A stretch of 8,750 bases of DNA, from NCBI GenBank assembly GCA_028290685.1, contig JAQGJI010000161.1:1-8750 (forward strand), given 5' to 3'. Positions 1 through 6,527 of the stretch are shown here, piece after piece. The position numbers were made by a program, and so were the translations under genes. Numbering within the stretch: the stretch's first letter is position 1; each line of letters opens with the position of its first letter. The notes beneath the pieces were generated by a model. That model made no database searches. It had not been told where the DNA came from and saw only the letters and a list, made by a program, of their open reading frames with translations. The stretch is from Devosia sp. GTDB taxonomy: Bacteria; Pseudomonadota; Alphaproteobacteria; Rhizobiales; Devosiaceae.

Positions 1-74
1 TCGGAGCGACAGGATTTGAACCTGCGACCCTTTGTCCCCCAGACAAATGCGCTACCAAGCTGCGCTACGCCCCG
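1..74 (-). tRNA. tRNA-Pro (anticodon GGG)
   Basis: Read on the minus strand the sequence folds as a tRNA. The acceptor stem CGGGGCG (74-68) pairs with CGCTCCG next to the window edge, with one G-T wobble, and the discriminator A is base 1. The D-arm contains AGCGCAGCTTGGTAGCGC. The anticodon stem TTTGT/ACAAA encloses the loop CTGGGGG, which places GGG at positions 34-36 and so makes it a proline tRNA reading CCC and CCU. The T-arm contains GGTTCGAATCC. The 3' CCA, if encoded, lies outside the window. Confidence 0.96.
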
Positions 75-84
75 ACTGCGCGGA

Positions 85-113
85 GACATAGACAAGCTCG
101 GCTTTTGAGGCAA
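85..113 (-). promoter_or_regulatory. sigma-70-type promoter of the tRNA-Pro gene
   Basis: On the minus strand a TTGCCT -35 element (113-108) is followed after exactly 17 bases by a TATGTC -10 element (90-85). The -10 ends ten bases before the first base of the mature tRNA, so transcription would start only a few bases upstream of it. The match to the consensus is partial, but the 17-base spacing and the position relative to the tRNA are both right. Confidence 0.6.
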
Positions 114-151
114 GGCCCGATTTTCGAAAGAAACCGACTAAAGCAAGGAAG

Positions 152-200
152 GCGCCAGAAAACCGCTGTTTGAGCGGTGATGTCCGGCACGACATGGCGC
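152..200. other. compact three-stem inverted-repeat structure
   Basis: Bases 152-156 (gcgcc) pair with 196-200 (ggcgc) to enclose two hairpins: accgct (162-167) with agcggt (173-178) around a five-base loop, and atgtc (180-184) with gacat (191-195) around a six-base loop. Together they make a small three-way junction. On the minus strand the first hairpin is followed by TTTTC, so it could also act as a weak terminator. It may be a structured RNA element or chance; there is no sign of which strand is transcribed. Confidence 0.3.
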
Positions 201-325
201 TCAATCGGGGCGGGCGATGGGAAAATGGGTTGTCGATGCGATGGCGCGTGCAACCTGCTGATTTGATTGCCAGCCAATTGCCCGTTTACCTTTCCGATTA
301 AGCTAAACAGCAGGAAACGCTTGGA

Positions 326-340
326 TTAACCGGCTGTTAA
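326..340 (+). promoter_or_regulatory. candidate CtrA-binding box (TTAA-N7-TTAA)
   Basis: TTAA (326-329), seven bases, then TTAA (337-340) exactly matches the gapped full-site motif bound by the alphaproteobacterial cell-cycle regulator CtrA. It lies about 70 bases ahead of the ATG at 409 and six bases from a DnaA box. A partial GGTTAAAC half-site occurs around 386-393. Binding is inferred from the motif only. Confidence 0.45.
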
Positions 341-345
341 GGCTG

Positions 346-354
346 TTATCCACA
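346..354 (+). promoter_or_regulatory. perfect DnaA box TTATCCACA
   Basis: The nonamer TTATCCACA matches the high-affinity DnaA consensus TTATNCACA exactly. It is a single site; no cluster of boxes accompanies it, so it reads as a regulatory or titration site upstream of the gene at 409 rather than as an origin. Chance occurrence of one nonamer cannot be excluded. Confidence 0.45.
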
Positions 355-408
355 GGCAATTACTTTCTTCCGATCCCGTGGGACCGGTTAAACGATCTGG
401 AGGACACG

Positions 409-717
409 ATGGCCATGCGCGCCAAGACCGAACTAAAAGTTGTTGATGCCGACCACCAGCAGGCCGAGGCCGTCCTGATCGAAGCGGCAAAGCAGGCCGC
501 GCCCATGGTGCAGCGTCTTGCCACGCACCGTGACCGGATCGACCTGGCCATCAAGGAACTCGAAAGCGAACGGTTCGAACTGCTGTCACGGCGCGACCAT
601 CTGCGCCGGCAGGCCGAAGCTGTCGAGCAGGGTTTTGCCATCCACATCGAGGACATCGAAGCCACCTTGAAGCTGTATGAAGGTGGCCTGAATTCGGTTG
701 CGACGCCAAAGCCATGA
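409..717 (+). CDS. small helical protein of unknown function
   Basis: I do not recognise this 102-residue protein. It starts at an ATG preceded by a strong ribosome binding site, GGAGG at 399-403, five bases away. An in-frame ATG at 415 is a weaker alternative start. The sequence is soluble and highly charged, with no signal peptide, membrane segment or cysteines. From about residue 10 to 92 it looks almost wholly helical, and the stretch from DRIDLAIKELESERFELL into the RRDHLRRQAEAVEQ segment has the heptad-like spacing of a coiled coil. A short tail (SVATPKP) follows. It stands alone on the plus strand, with the CtrA-like and DnaA boxes in its upstream region, so it may be linked to the cell cycle. 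The clean ribosome site and codon use typical of its neighbours support a real gene; the function is unknown. Confidence 0.75.
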   Translation: MAMRAKTELKVVDADHQQAEAVLIEAAKQAAPMVQRLATHRDRIDLAIKELESERFELLSRRDHLRRQAEAVEQGFAIHIEDIEATLKLYEGGLNSVATPKP

Positions 718-816
718 GCACGAGCCGGTCGAGCCAGCGGCAAGGCTCGCTCGGCCAGGGCGGCAGCTGCCTGAGCCTGTCCGGTTTGATGGTGGACACC
801 ATAGCGTCATCCCCGC

Positions 817-840
817 ACCGGCGTGAGCATCGGTTTTTTT
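817..840 (+). terminator. weak candidate terminator ending in seven T
   Basis: ACCG (817-820) can pair with CGGT (831-834), and a run of seven T (834-840) follows directly. The stem is only four to five pairs, and the site lies about 100 bases after the stop of the small gene at 409-717. It is the only T-run of this length between that gene and the next, but as an intrinsic terminator it is marginal. Confidence 0.3.
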
Positions 841-958
841 GCCCAACTCCTGCTCGCCTGGGTTTCCGCCTGCGCGGGAACGGCCAGCTGGAAACGAGGC
901 GCAAGGTAAACACGGCCGCGCGGCCCCTGGGCCCCGATTTCCACGCTTGGCGAAAGCT

Positions 959-1020
959 GCCCCACCATCGATGATGCCGGGGCATGTGCAGCCCTGCCCT
1001 ATCGTCGATGGCAGTGGGGC
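959..1020. repeat. long bulged hairpin
   Basis: GCCCCAC (959-965) pairs with GTGGGGC (1014-1020). CATCGATGAT (966-975) then pairs with ATCGTCGATG (1001-1010) with one G-T wobble, the two halves being separated by a three-base bulge (1011-1013). This gives 17 pairs around a 25-base loop. It is much longer than a typical chance hairpin and probably belongs to a dispersed palindromic repeat family. Confidence 0.5.
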
Positions 1021-1103
1021 GATCCGGAACCTGTTGTGGCGGCTCTGGCCAGAAATTCCGCTGATTGGGTTGAGGACGAGCGAGCCTTGCACGGGACAGA
1101 GGC

Positions 1104-1127
1104 AGCGCGCGAGCCGCGGCGCGCGCT
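1104..1127 (-). terminator. GC-rich hairpin downstream of the AraC-family gene
   Basis: AGCGCGCG (1104-1111) and CGCGCGCT (1120-1127) form a perfect eight-pair stem with an eight-base loop, 25 bases beyond the stop codon of the minus-strand regulator. No T-run follows in the direction of transcription (GCCTCTGTCC), so it may be a weak terminator or a 3'-end stabilising hairpin. Confidence 0.4.
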
Positions 1128-1152
1128 TCAGGCAGCCCGGCGCTGCATGGCG

Positions 1153-2070
1153 CTAGTTTATGGAGCCGACAGCATGGGCGCGCACCAGAATGGGTGCATG
1201 GGGGCGGACGCGCACATCACGCCGGAAATCGCTCGGTGACATGCCCGAAATGCGGCGGAAGGACTTGTTGAAGGCGCTCAGCGAGCCAAAGCCACTGTCC
1301 ATCGCCACCTGCAGCACATTGATCTCGTCCAGCATGAGCATGGCCTGGGCATAGGACAGGCGCATCAGATTGACGTAGTCGTTGAGCGTCATGCCCGTGG
1401 ATTTCTTGAACACGTTCATTGCGTATTTCGGGTGCACCGCAGCGGCAGAGGCGATGTCGGTGGAATCGATCTCCTCGCGGAAATTTTCGGCGATGAATTC
1501 ACAGATGCGCACCACAATGGGTGAAGAATGGTGGTCCAGCCCCTCGACAGCGCAGGCCACACCGGCGGGGCCGAGCAGCAGTTCATAGGGGTCGAACCGC
1601 ACGCGCTCGATGCGCAACAGCAACTCGTCCACCGCCATGCCAGCCTTCATTGGGTCGCCGGAGCGGGCATAATCATTCCATCGCGCGAAATTGAGCGCAT
1701 CGGAAGCGTCGGTCGCGCGGGTGACCAGGGTGGCGCCGCCCATGAGTTTGCTTTGCACATCCTGGGGCAGGCGGAGCCGGAAAAAATGAACCAGGGGAAG
1801 ATGGCCGCCGGCATAGATCAGATCGTCGGACCGCTCATGCAGGAAATGAGGCAATCCGCCCCAAAACAGGGCCATTTCCCCCGCGCTGAACTGCACCGAA
1901 TGGCCGCTCATGCGGTAGCTGGCCCAGCCGCGCACGATGTAGTTCACTTCCACCTGCGCATGCCAATGGGGCGCGCGCATCACCAGGGGCGACGAATGGA
2001 ACATGTGCAGTTCCGTTGGCAGCCGCTCCACCCCGTTGGCTTCAGGCTCGTAATAGACCCGTTCTGCCAT
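1153..2070 (-). CDS. AraC-family transcriptional regulator, MelR-like
   Basis: This 305-residue DNA-binding regulator has the two-part AraC layout. The N-terminal half is a cupin-type sensor domain with H35-W-H37 in the segment HWHAQVEVNYIVRG, followed by GEMALFWGGLPH. The C-terminal part, roughly residues 185-287, is a double helix-turn-helix ending in GFGSLSAFNKSFRRISGMSP, the usual AraC signature. The sensor segment and the overall length closely resemble E. coli MelR, which activates melibiose transport and breakdown; that resemblance is from memory. It is divergent from the sugar-transport genes beginning at 2176, so it very likely controls them in response to the imported sugar. The ATG at 2070 has GGAAAG four bases upstream. 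A TTG at 2085, five codons upstream in frame, with AGGA nine bases before it, is an alternative start. The cognate sugar is not determined by the sequence. Confidence 0.9.
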   Translation of the reverse strand: MAERVYYEPEANGVERLPTELHMFHSSPLVMRAPHWHAQVEVNYIVRGWASYRMSGHSVQFSAGEMALFWGGLPHFLHERSDDLIYAGGHLPLVHFFRLRLPQDVQSKLMGGATLVTRATDASDALNFARWNDYARSGDPMKAGMAVDELLLRIERVRFDPYELLLGPAGVACAVEGLDHHSSPIVVRICEFIAENFREEIDSTDIASAAAVHPKYAMNVFKKSTGMTLNDYVNLMRLSYAQAMLMLDEINVLQVAMDSGFGSLSAFNKSFRRISGMSPSDFRRDVRVRPHAPILVRAHAVGSIN

Positions 2071-2175
2071 CTTACTTTCCGCCAACTCGGCCTGTCCTTT
2101 TGGTGGGACGCCAAAAAATATTCAGGTAGCTTAGAAAGCGCTCACCATAAGAGCAAATGAAAAGGGAGGACTACA
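2071..2175. promoter_or_regulatory. divergent promoter/operator region, regulator and sugar-transport genes
   Basis: This 105-base gap between divergent genes must hold both promoters. An inverted repeat TTTTGG-N7-CCAAAA spans 2098-2116, and a small palindrome AGCGCT (2137-2142) sits in AGAAAGCGCTCACC; either could be an operator. CATAAG at 2146-2151 is a possible -10 for the transporter genes without a good -35, as expected for an activator-dependent promoter. GGGAGGA at 2164-2170 is the strong ribosome site for the gene at 2176. The individual site assignments are tentative. Confidence 0.45.
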
Positions 2176-3450
2176 ATGAACCGTATTGTCTCGCGGCGTG
2201 GGCGCCTGCTCGGCCTGGCTCTGGCCAGCGTCAGTTTCCTCAGTGTCGCTGCCGCTTCGGCCGGCGATGTCACGGTCTGGGCATGGGATCCGAATTTCAA
2301 CGGCGCCACGATGAAGGAAGCCGCCAGCCGATATACGGCCGATCATCCGGACGTCAACATCATCGTCGATGACTCGGCCAGCCAGGACGACATCCGCGCC
2401 AAGCTGCAGACGCAGTTGCTGGCCGGCAGCACTGACGGCCTGCCCGACATCGTGCTGATCCAGGATGACGTAGCCCAGAAGTATCTGCAGTCATTCCCCG
2501 GAGCCTTCGAGCCGCTGTCCGACACGATCGATATGTCCGTGTTTGCCGACTACAAGGTCGCGGCGGCAACGCTGGACGGCAAATCCTACTCCCTGCCGTT
2601 CGACTCCGGTGTCACGGGCCTGTTCTATCGCTCGGACTACCTCGAAGAGGCCGGCTTCTCCGCGAAAGACTTGGAGAACATCACCTGGGATCGCCTGGTC
2701 GAGATCGGTACCGAGGTAAAGGCGGCGACCGGCCATCAGTTGCTCGACCTCGACCTCAACGATGCCGGGCTGCTGCGCATGATGATGCAGTCTGCCGGCA
2801 CCTGGTATTTCAACGAGGATGGCAGCCTCAACATCGTCGACAACGCCCCGCTCAAGAAGGCGCTCGAAACCTACGCCAAGTTCTACCAGGCGGACCTGGT
2901 GAACCCCGTTTCGGGCTGGGCCGAATATACCGGCTCGTTCACCTCGGGCAACACTGCCGTGGTTCCGGTCGGCGTATGGATCACCGGCACGATCAAGGCC
3001 AATGCCGACCAATCCGGCCTGTGGGGCGTTGCTCCCATTCCGCGCCTCGACATCGAAGGCTCGGTGAACGCCTCCAACCAGGGCGGATCGAGCTGGTATG
3101 TGCTCGCCTCGTCCGACAACAAGGCTGAAGCCATCGACTTCCTCAAGACCATCTGGGCCGAGGACGTGGACTTCTACCAGCAGATCCTGGTCGATCAGGG
3201 TGCCGTGGGTTCGCTCCTGGCCGCGCGTGAGGGTGAAGCCTACCAAGCGACCGACGAGTTCTTCGGCGGCGCTCCGGTGTGGCAGAACTTCTCCACCTGG
3301 CTGAGCCAGATTCCGGCTGTCGACTACGGCATCTTTACCGCCGAAGTGGATGCAGCCGTGCAGGCCCAGCTGCCGACCATCATCGAAGGCGGCGACATCG
3401 ACGCGGCGCTCGAGGCGATCAACAGCCAGGCCCAGCAGCAGGTGCAATAA
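2176..3450 (+). CDS. ABC transporter sugar-binding protein (family 1)
   Basis: This 424-residue periplasmic protein captures a carbohydrate and delivers it to the permeases encoded next. The N-terminus is a classical signal peptide: the basic segment NRIVSRRGR, a hydrophobic core at about 11-26, and ASA-G with likely cleavage after A29. There is no lipobox cysteine. The mature protein opens with DVTVWAWDP and continues with KLQTQLLAG and LPDIVLIQDD, the pattern of family 1 solute-binding proteins of CUT1 sugar importers. GGSSWYVLASSDNKAEAIDFLKTIW near residues 300-324 is the conserved late segment of the family. Many tryptophans and tyrosines fit a sugar-stacking pocket. The ATG at 2176 has GGGAGGA five bases upstream. 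It is the first gene of the putative operon, and a hairpin in the gap after it may favour high expression of this component. The sugar is not identifiable; oligosaccharide or galactoside binding is inferred from the MelR-like neighbour. Confidence 0.93.
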   Translation: MNRIVSRRGRLLGLALASVSFLSVAAASAGDVTVWAWDPNFNGATMKEAASRYTADHPDVNIIVDDSASQDDIRAKLQTQLLAGSTDGLPDIVLIQDDVAQKYLQSFPGAFEPLSDTIDMSVFADYKVAAATLDGKSYSLPFDSGVTGLFYRSDYLEEAGFSAKDLENITWDRLVEIGTEVKAATGHQLLDLDLNDAGLLRMMMQSAGTWYFNEDGSLNIVDNAPLKKALETYAKFYQADLVNPVSGWAEYTGSFTSGNTAVVPVGVWITGTIKANADQSGLWGVAPIPRLDIEGSVNASNQGGSSWYVLASSDNKAEAIDFLKTIWAEDVDFYQQILVDQGAVGSLLAAREGEAYQATDEFFGGAPVWQNFSTWLSQIPAVDYGIFTAEVDAAVQAQLPTIIEGGDIDAALEAINSQAQQQVQ

Positions 3451-3492
3451 ACTATCGGCGGGAGGTGAGCCCTGCGGCTTGCCTTCCCTCGC

Positions 3493-3513
3493 GGGCGCGG
3501 CAACACTGCGCCC
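3493..3513 (+). other. intercistronic hairpin after the binding-protein gene
   Basis: GGGCGC (3493-3498) pairs perfectly with GCGCCC (3508-3513) around a nine-base loop in the 98-base gap between the binding protein and the first permease. Hairpins at this point are common in sugar-importer operons, where they protect the binding-protein message or attenuate downstream transcription. No T-run follows, so full termination is unlikely. Confidence 0.4.
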
Positions 3514-3548
3514 AGCCCAATCGGCTAGTTGCACCAGGGAGGGGTGAA

Positions 3549-4445
3549 ATGGCGGATGCGCGACTTGCTCGCAGGGAGCAGATAACCGGCTGGGCGTTCA
3601 TCGCCCCGGCGCTGGTGCTGCTCGGTTTGTTCATGCTGTACCCGATCGTGTGGTCGCTCTGGATGAGCTTCCAGGTCGGCCGCGGCATGAACCTCAGCTT
3701 TGGCGGCTTCGGCAATATCCAGCGCTTGACCCAGGACGTCGTGTTCCTGCGCGCTCTGGGCAACACGTTCACCTTCTTTATCATCCAGGTGCCGATCATG
3801 ATCGTTTTGGCGCTGCTCTTTGCAGTGGCGCTGAACGACTCCACCCTGCGCTTCCGCGGCTTGTTCCGCACGGCGATCTTTCTGCCCTGCGTCACCTCGC
3901 TGATCGCCTATTCGACCATCTTCAAGTCGATGTTCGCCACGGACGGGATCATCAATCAGGGGCTTATGGCGGTCAACATCATCGGCGCGCCGATTGCCTG
4001 GTTCAGCGACCCGTTCTGGGCCAAGGTCGTCGTCATCCTCGCCATCACCTGGCGCTGGACGGGCTACAACATGATCTTCTACCTGGCGGCCCTCCAGAAC
4101 ATCGATCGCTCGATCTATGAGGCCGCCCGCATCGACGGCGTTCCCGCTTGGGCGCGGTTCCGCTACCTGACCATTCCCATGCTGAAGCCTGTCATCCTGT
4201 TTACCACCGTCATCTCGACCATCGGTACGCTGCAGCTGTTCGACGAAGTGTTCAACTTCACCGCCGGCACGGGTGGCCCCGCGGATTCGACGCTGACCCT
4301 GTCGCTTTATATCTACAACTTGACCTTCAAGTTCATGCCCAGCTTCGGCTATTCGGCCACCGTGTCGTGGGTGATCGTCATTCTCGTGGCCATCCTGAGC
4401 TTCCTGCAGTTCCTGATTGCCCGCGACCGGAGGAGGCCTTCATGA
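3549..4445 (+). CDS. sugar ABC transporter permease, MalF/LacF type
   Basis: This 298-residue inner-membrane protein is one half of the importer channel. The first membrane segment is at about residues 13-38 (from WAFIAPALVLLGLFMLYPIV onward), the usual opening of MalF-like CUT1 permeases, and about five more follow. The EAA loop that docks the ATPase reads YEAARIDGVPAWARFRYLTI, with E191-A192-A193 and G197. The start is set by GGGAGGGG (3537-3544) just ahead of the ATG at 3549. The same frame is open further upstream to 3279, but that part overlaps the binding-protein gene and is arginine- and proline-rich, so it is not coding. Its stop overlaps the start of the next permease (ATGA at 4442-4445), implying translational coupling. 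The substrate is unknown but shared with the upstream binding protein. Confidence 0.94.
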   Translation: MADARLARREQITGWAFIAPALVLLGLFMLYPIVWSLWMSFQVGRGMNLSFGGFGNIQRLTQDVVFLRALGNTFTFFIIQVPIMIVLALLFAVALNDSTLRFRGLFRTAIFLPCVTSLIAYSTIFKSMFATDGIINQGLMAVNIIGAPIAWFSDPFWAKVVVILAITWRWTGYNMIFYLAALQNIDRSIYEAARIDGVPAWARFRYLTIPMLKPVILFTTVISTIGTLQLFDEVFNFTAGTGGPADSTLTLSLYIYNLTFKFMPSFGYSATVSWVIVILVAILSFLQFLIARDRRRPS

Positions 4446-5329
4446 GTGTAACGCCGGCAACAATGGCCCAGGCCGCCCGGCGGACCGACGCCAGGGCAGC
4501 CATCAGGGCTCCTGCCGACCCCTTTGCCATGGTTCGTCGCGGCCTTGTCTACCTGCTGCTCTCGATTGCCGCCTTTGTGTCCGTCTTTCCGTTCCTATGG
4601 ATGGTCATCGGCACGACAAACAGCTCGGCCGATATCATCCGGGGCAAGGCAAGCCTGGGCGGCGAGTTCTTCAACAATGCCGTGACGTTCTTCACGCAAG
4701 TGGATGCGCTGCGCGTGTTCTGGAACTCGGCGTTCATCGCCGTCGTCGCCACCGCCCTGACCCTGCTGATCTCTTCGCTGGCCGGTTATGGCTTCGAGAT
4801 GTTCCGCTCGCGGGTGCGCGAACGCGTGTTCGCGCTGCTTTTGCTGCTGCTCTCCATTCCGTTCGCGGCGCTGATGGTGCCGCTCTTCGTGATGTTTTCG
4901 CAGGCACGCCTGGTCAATACCTATACGGCGGTAATCCTGCCCACCGTCGCGTCCATCTTCATCATCTTCTACTTCCGCCAGGCCACCAAGGCGTTCCCCA
5001 CCGAGTTGCGGGATGCTGCCAAGATCGACGGGCTCAAGGAGTGGCAGATTTTCCTCTTCGTCTACATGCCGGTGATGCGCTCCACCTATGCAGCCGCCAC
5101 CATCATCGTCTTCATGGCGAACTGGAACAACTATCTCTGGCCGCTGATCGTGCTGCAAACGGCCGAGAACAAGACCATCACCCTGATCGTTTCGGCGCTT
5201 ACCTCGGCCTACACCCCCGATTACGGCATGATCCTGTTCGGAACGGTGCTGGCCACCCTTCCTACCCTCATCATTTTCTTCCTGCTCCAGCGGCGCTTCG
5301 TTGAAGGCATGCTGGGCGCGGTCAAATAG
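4442..5329 (+). CDS. sugar ABC transporter permease, MalG/LacG type
   Basis: This 295-residue protein is the second half of the importer channel. After a soluble N-terminal tail of about 30 residues, six hydrophobic segments are visible, the first around residues 33-57 (VYLLLSIAAFVSVFPFLWMV). The EAA loop is RDAAKIDGLKEWQIFLFVYM, with D191-A192-A193 and G197 at the same residue numbers as in its partner. The C-terminus, LLQRRFVEGMLGAVK, is the typical MalG-type end (Q-R-x-F-V-x-G-x-x-G-A-V-K). AGGAGG at 4431-4436, inside the end of the previous gene, sits five bases before the ATG, and the genes overlap by four bases. The frame is open upstream to 4148, but that part is out-of-frame sequence of the previous permease. 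The gene is ordinary in length and order for a CUT1 operon. Confidence 0.94.
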   Translation: MSVTPATMAQAARRTDARAAIRAPADPFAMVRRGLVYLLLSIAAFVSVFPFLWMVIGTTNSSADIIRGKASLGGEFFNNAVTFFTQVDALRVFWNSAFIAVVATALTLLISSLAGYGFEMFRSRVRERVFALLLLLLSIPFAALMVPLFVMFSQARLVNTYTAVILPTVASIFIIFYFRQATKAFPTELRDAAKIDGLKEWQIFLFVYMPVMRSTYAAATIIVFMANWNNYLWPLIVLQTAENKTITLIVSALTSAYTPDYGMILFGTVLATLPTLIIFFLLQRRFVEGMLGAVK

Positions 5330-5340
5330 GGATAAAGAGC

Positions 5341-6405
<1,065 letters not shown>

Positions 6406-6424
6406 TCTGCCAGAATCCTTCACA

Positions 6425-6510
6425 GACCTCAGGGTGAGCCTGTCGAGCCACGAGGTCATGCCACAGCACTCTGCCACGACCTCGTCCTTCGACATGCTCA
6501 GGATGAGGTC
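6425..6510. repeat. paired REP-like inverted repeat
   Basis: Two 33-base arms, 6425-6457 and 6478-6510, are inverted copies of each other at 26 of 33 positions and are separated by 20 bases. Each arm begins GACCTC and ends GAGGTC, so each is also a hairpin. The right arm is nearly perfect: eleven pairs with one G-T wobble around an 11-base loop. The core TCCTTCGACATGCTCAGGA belongs to a type of intergenic repeat that is widespread in alphaproteobacteria (from memory). The element lies between the ATPase and the fused oxidoreductase and ends only 17 bases before the latter's start codon. Confidence 0.7.
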
Positions 6511-6527
6511 CACTCAAGGATCGGTTA

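Larger units (their letters stand above)
75..408. other. gene-free region between tRNA-Pro and the small ORF
   Basis: No credible coding sequence is seen here. Besides the tRNA promoter, the stretch holds a compact branched inverted-repeat structure at 152-200. From about 260 it becomes AT-richer, ending in a CtrA-like box (326-340) and a DnaA box (346-354) just ahead of the gene at 409. The reading frame that crosses 65-277 on the minus strand overlaps the tRNA and has no recognisable protein character. Confidence 0.6.
740..1090. repeat. 14-bp perfect inverted repeat bracketing the intergenic block
   Basis: GCAAGGCTCGCTCG at 740-753 is the exact reverse complement of CGAGCGAGCCTTGC at 1077-1090. 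Beyond one mismatch it continues with two more pairs inward (755-756 with 1074-1075). The arms are about 320 bases apart. The arrangement recalls a small non-autonomous element with terminal inverted repeats, but I find no flanking target duplication and no transposase. Confidence 0.4.
718..1152. repeat. gene-free region rich in intergenic inverted repeats
   Basis: Reading frames here look like translated repeats (arginine- and proline-rich, frame-independent). Segments resemble dispersed palindromic elements common between alphaproteobacterial genes: a 'gtcatccccgc' segment near 806-816 and 'ccgcctgcgcgggaac' near 865-880. The ten bases TGAGCCTGTC at 772-781 recur in the paired repeat at 6435-6444. 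A 14-base perfect inverted repeat (740-753 against 1077-1090) brackets most of the region, and a long bulged hairpin occupies 959-1020. I see no gene. Confidence 0.55.

Noticed and set aside
260..408. possible replication origin near the CtrA and DnaA boxes
   Set aside because: There is only one DnaA box and one CtrA box, no clear AT-rich unwinding region and no origin-linked genes such as dnaA, hemE or parAB.
718..1152. overlapping small frames (551-985 minus, 586-1092 minus, 839-1156 plus)
   Set aside because: The translations look like read-through of palindromic repeats (clusters such as RRRKPRRAG), with no ribosome site or conserved domain.
2491..3534. 347-codon minus-strand frame opposite the binding protein
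   Set aside because: Antisense shadow with no domain; it overlaps a well-supported plus-strand gene throughout.
3279..3548. 90-codon upstream extension of the first permease
   Set aside because: It overlaps the end of the binding-protein gene, is arginine- and proline-rich, and the ATG at 3549 has its own strong ribosome site and the canonical permease N-terminus.
4148..4441. 98-codon upstream extension of the second permease
   Set aside because: It lies inside the first permease in another frame; the ATG at 4442 has AGGAGG at the right distance and the usual ATGA overlap.
4417..5304. 295-codon plus-strand frame within the second permease
   Set aside because: An alternative frame of the permease, rich in R, H and G, with no hydrophobic segments and no ribosome site.
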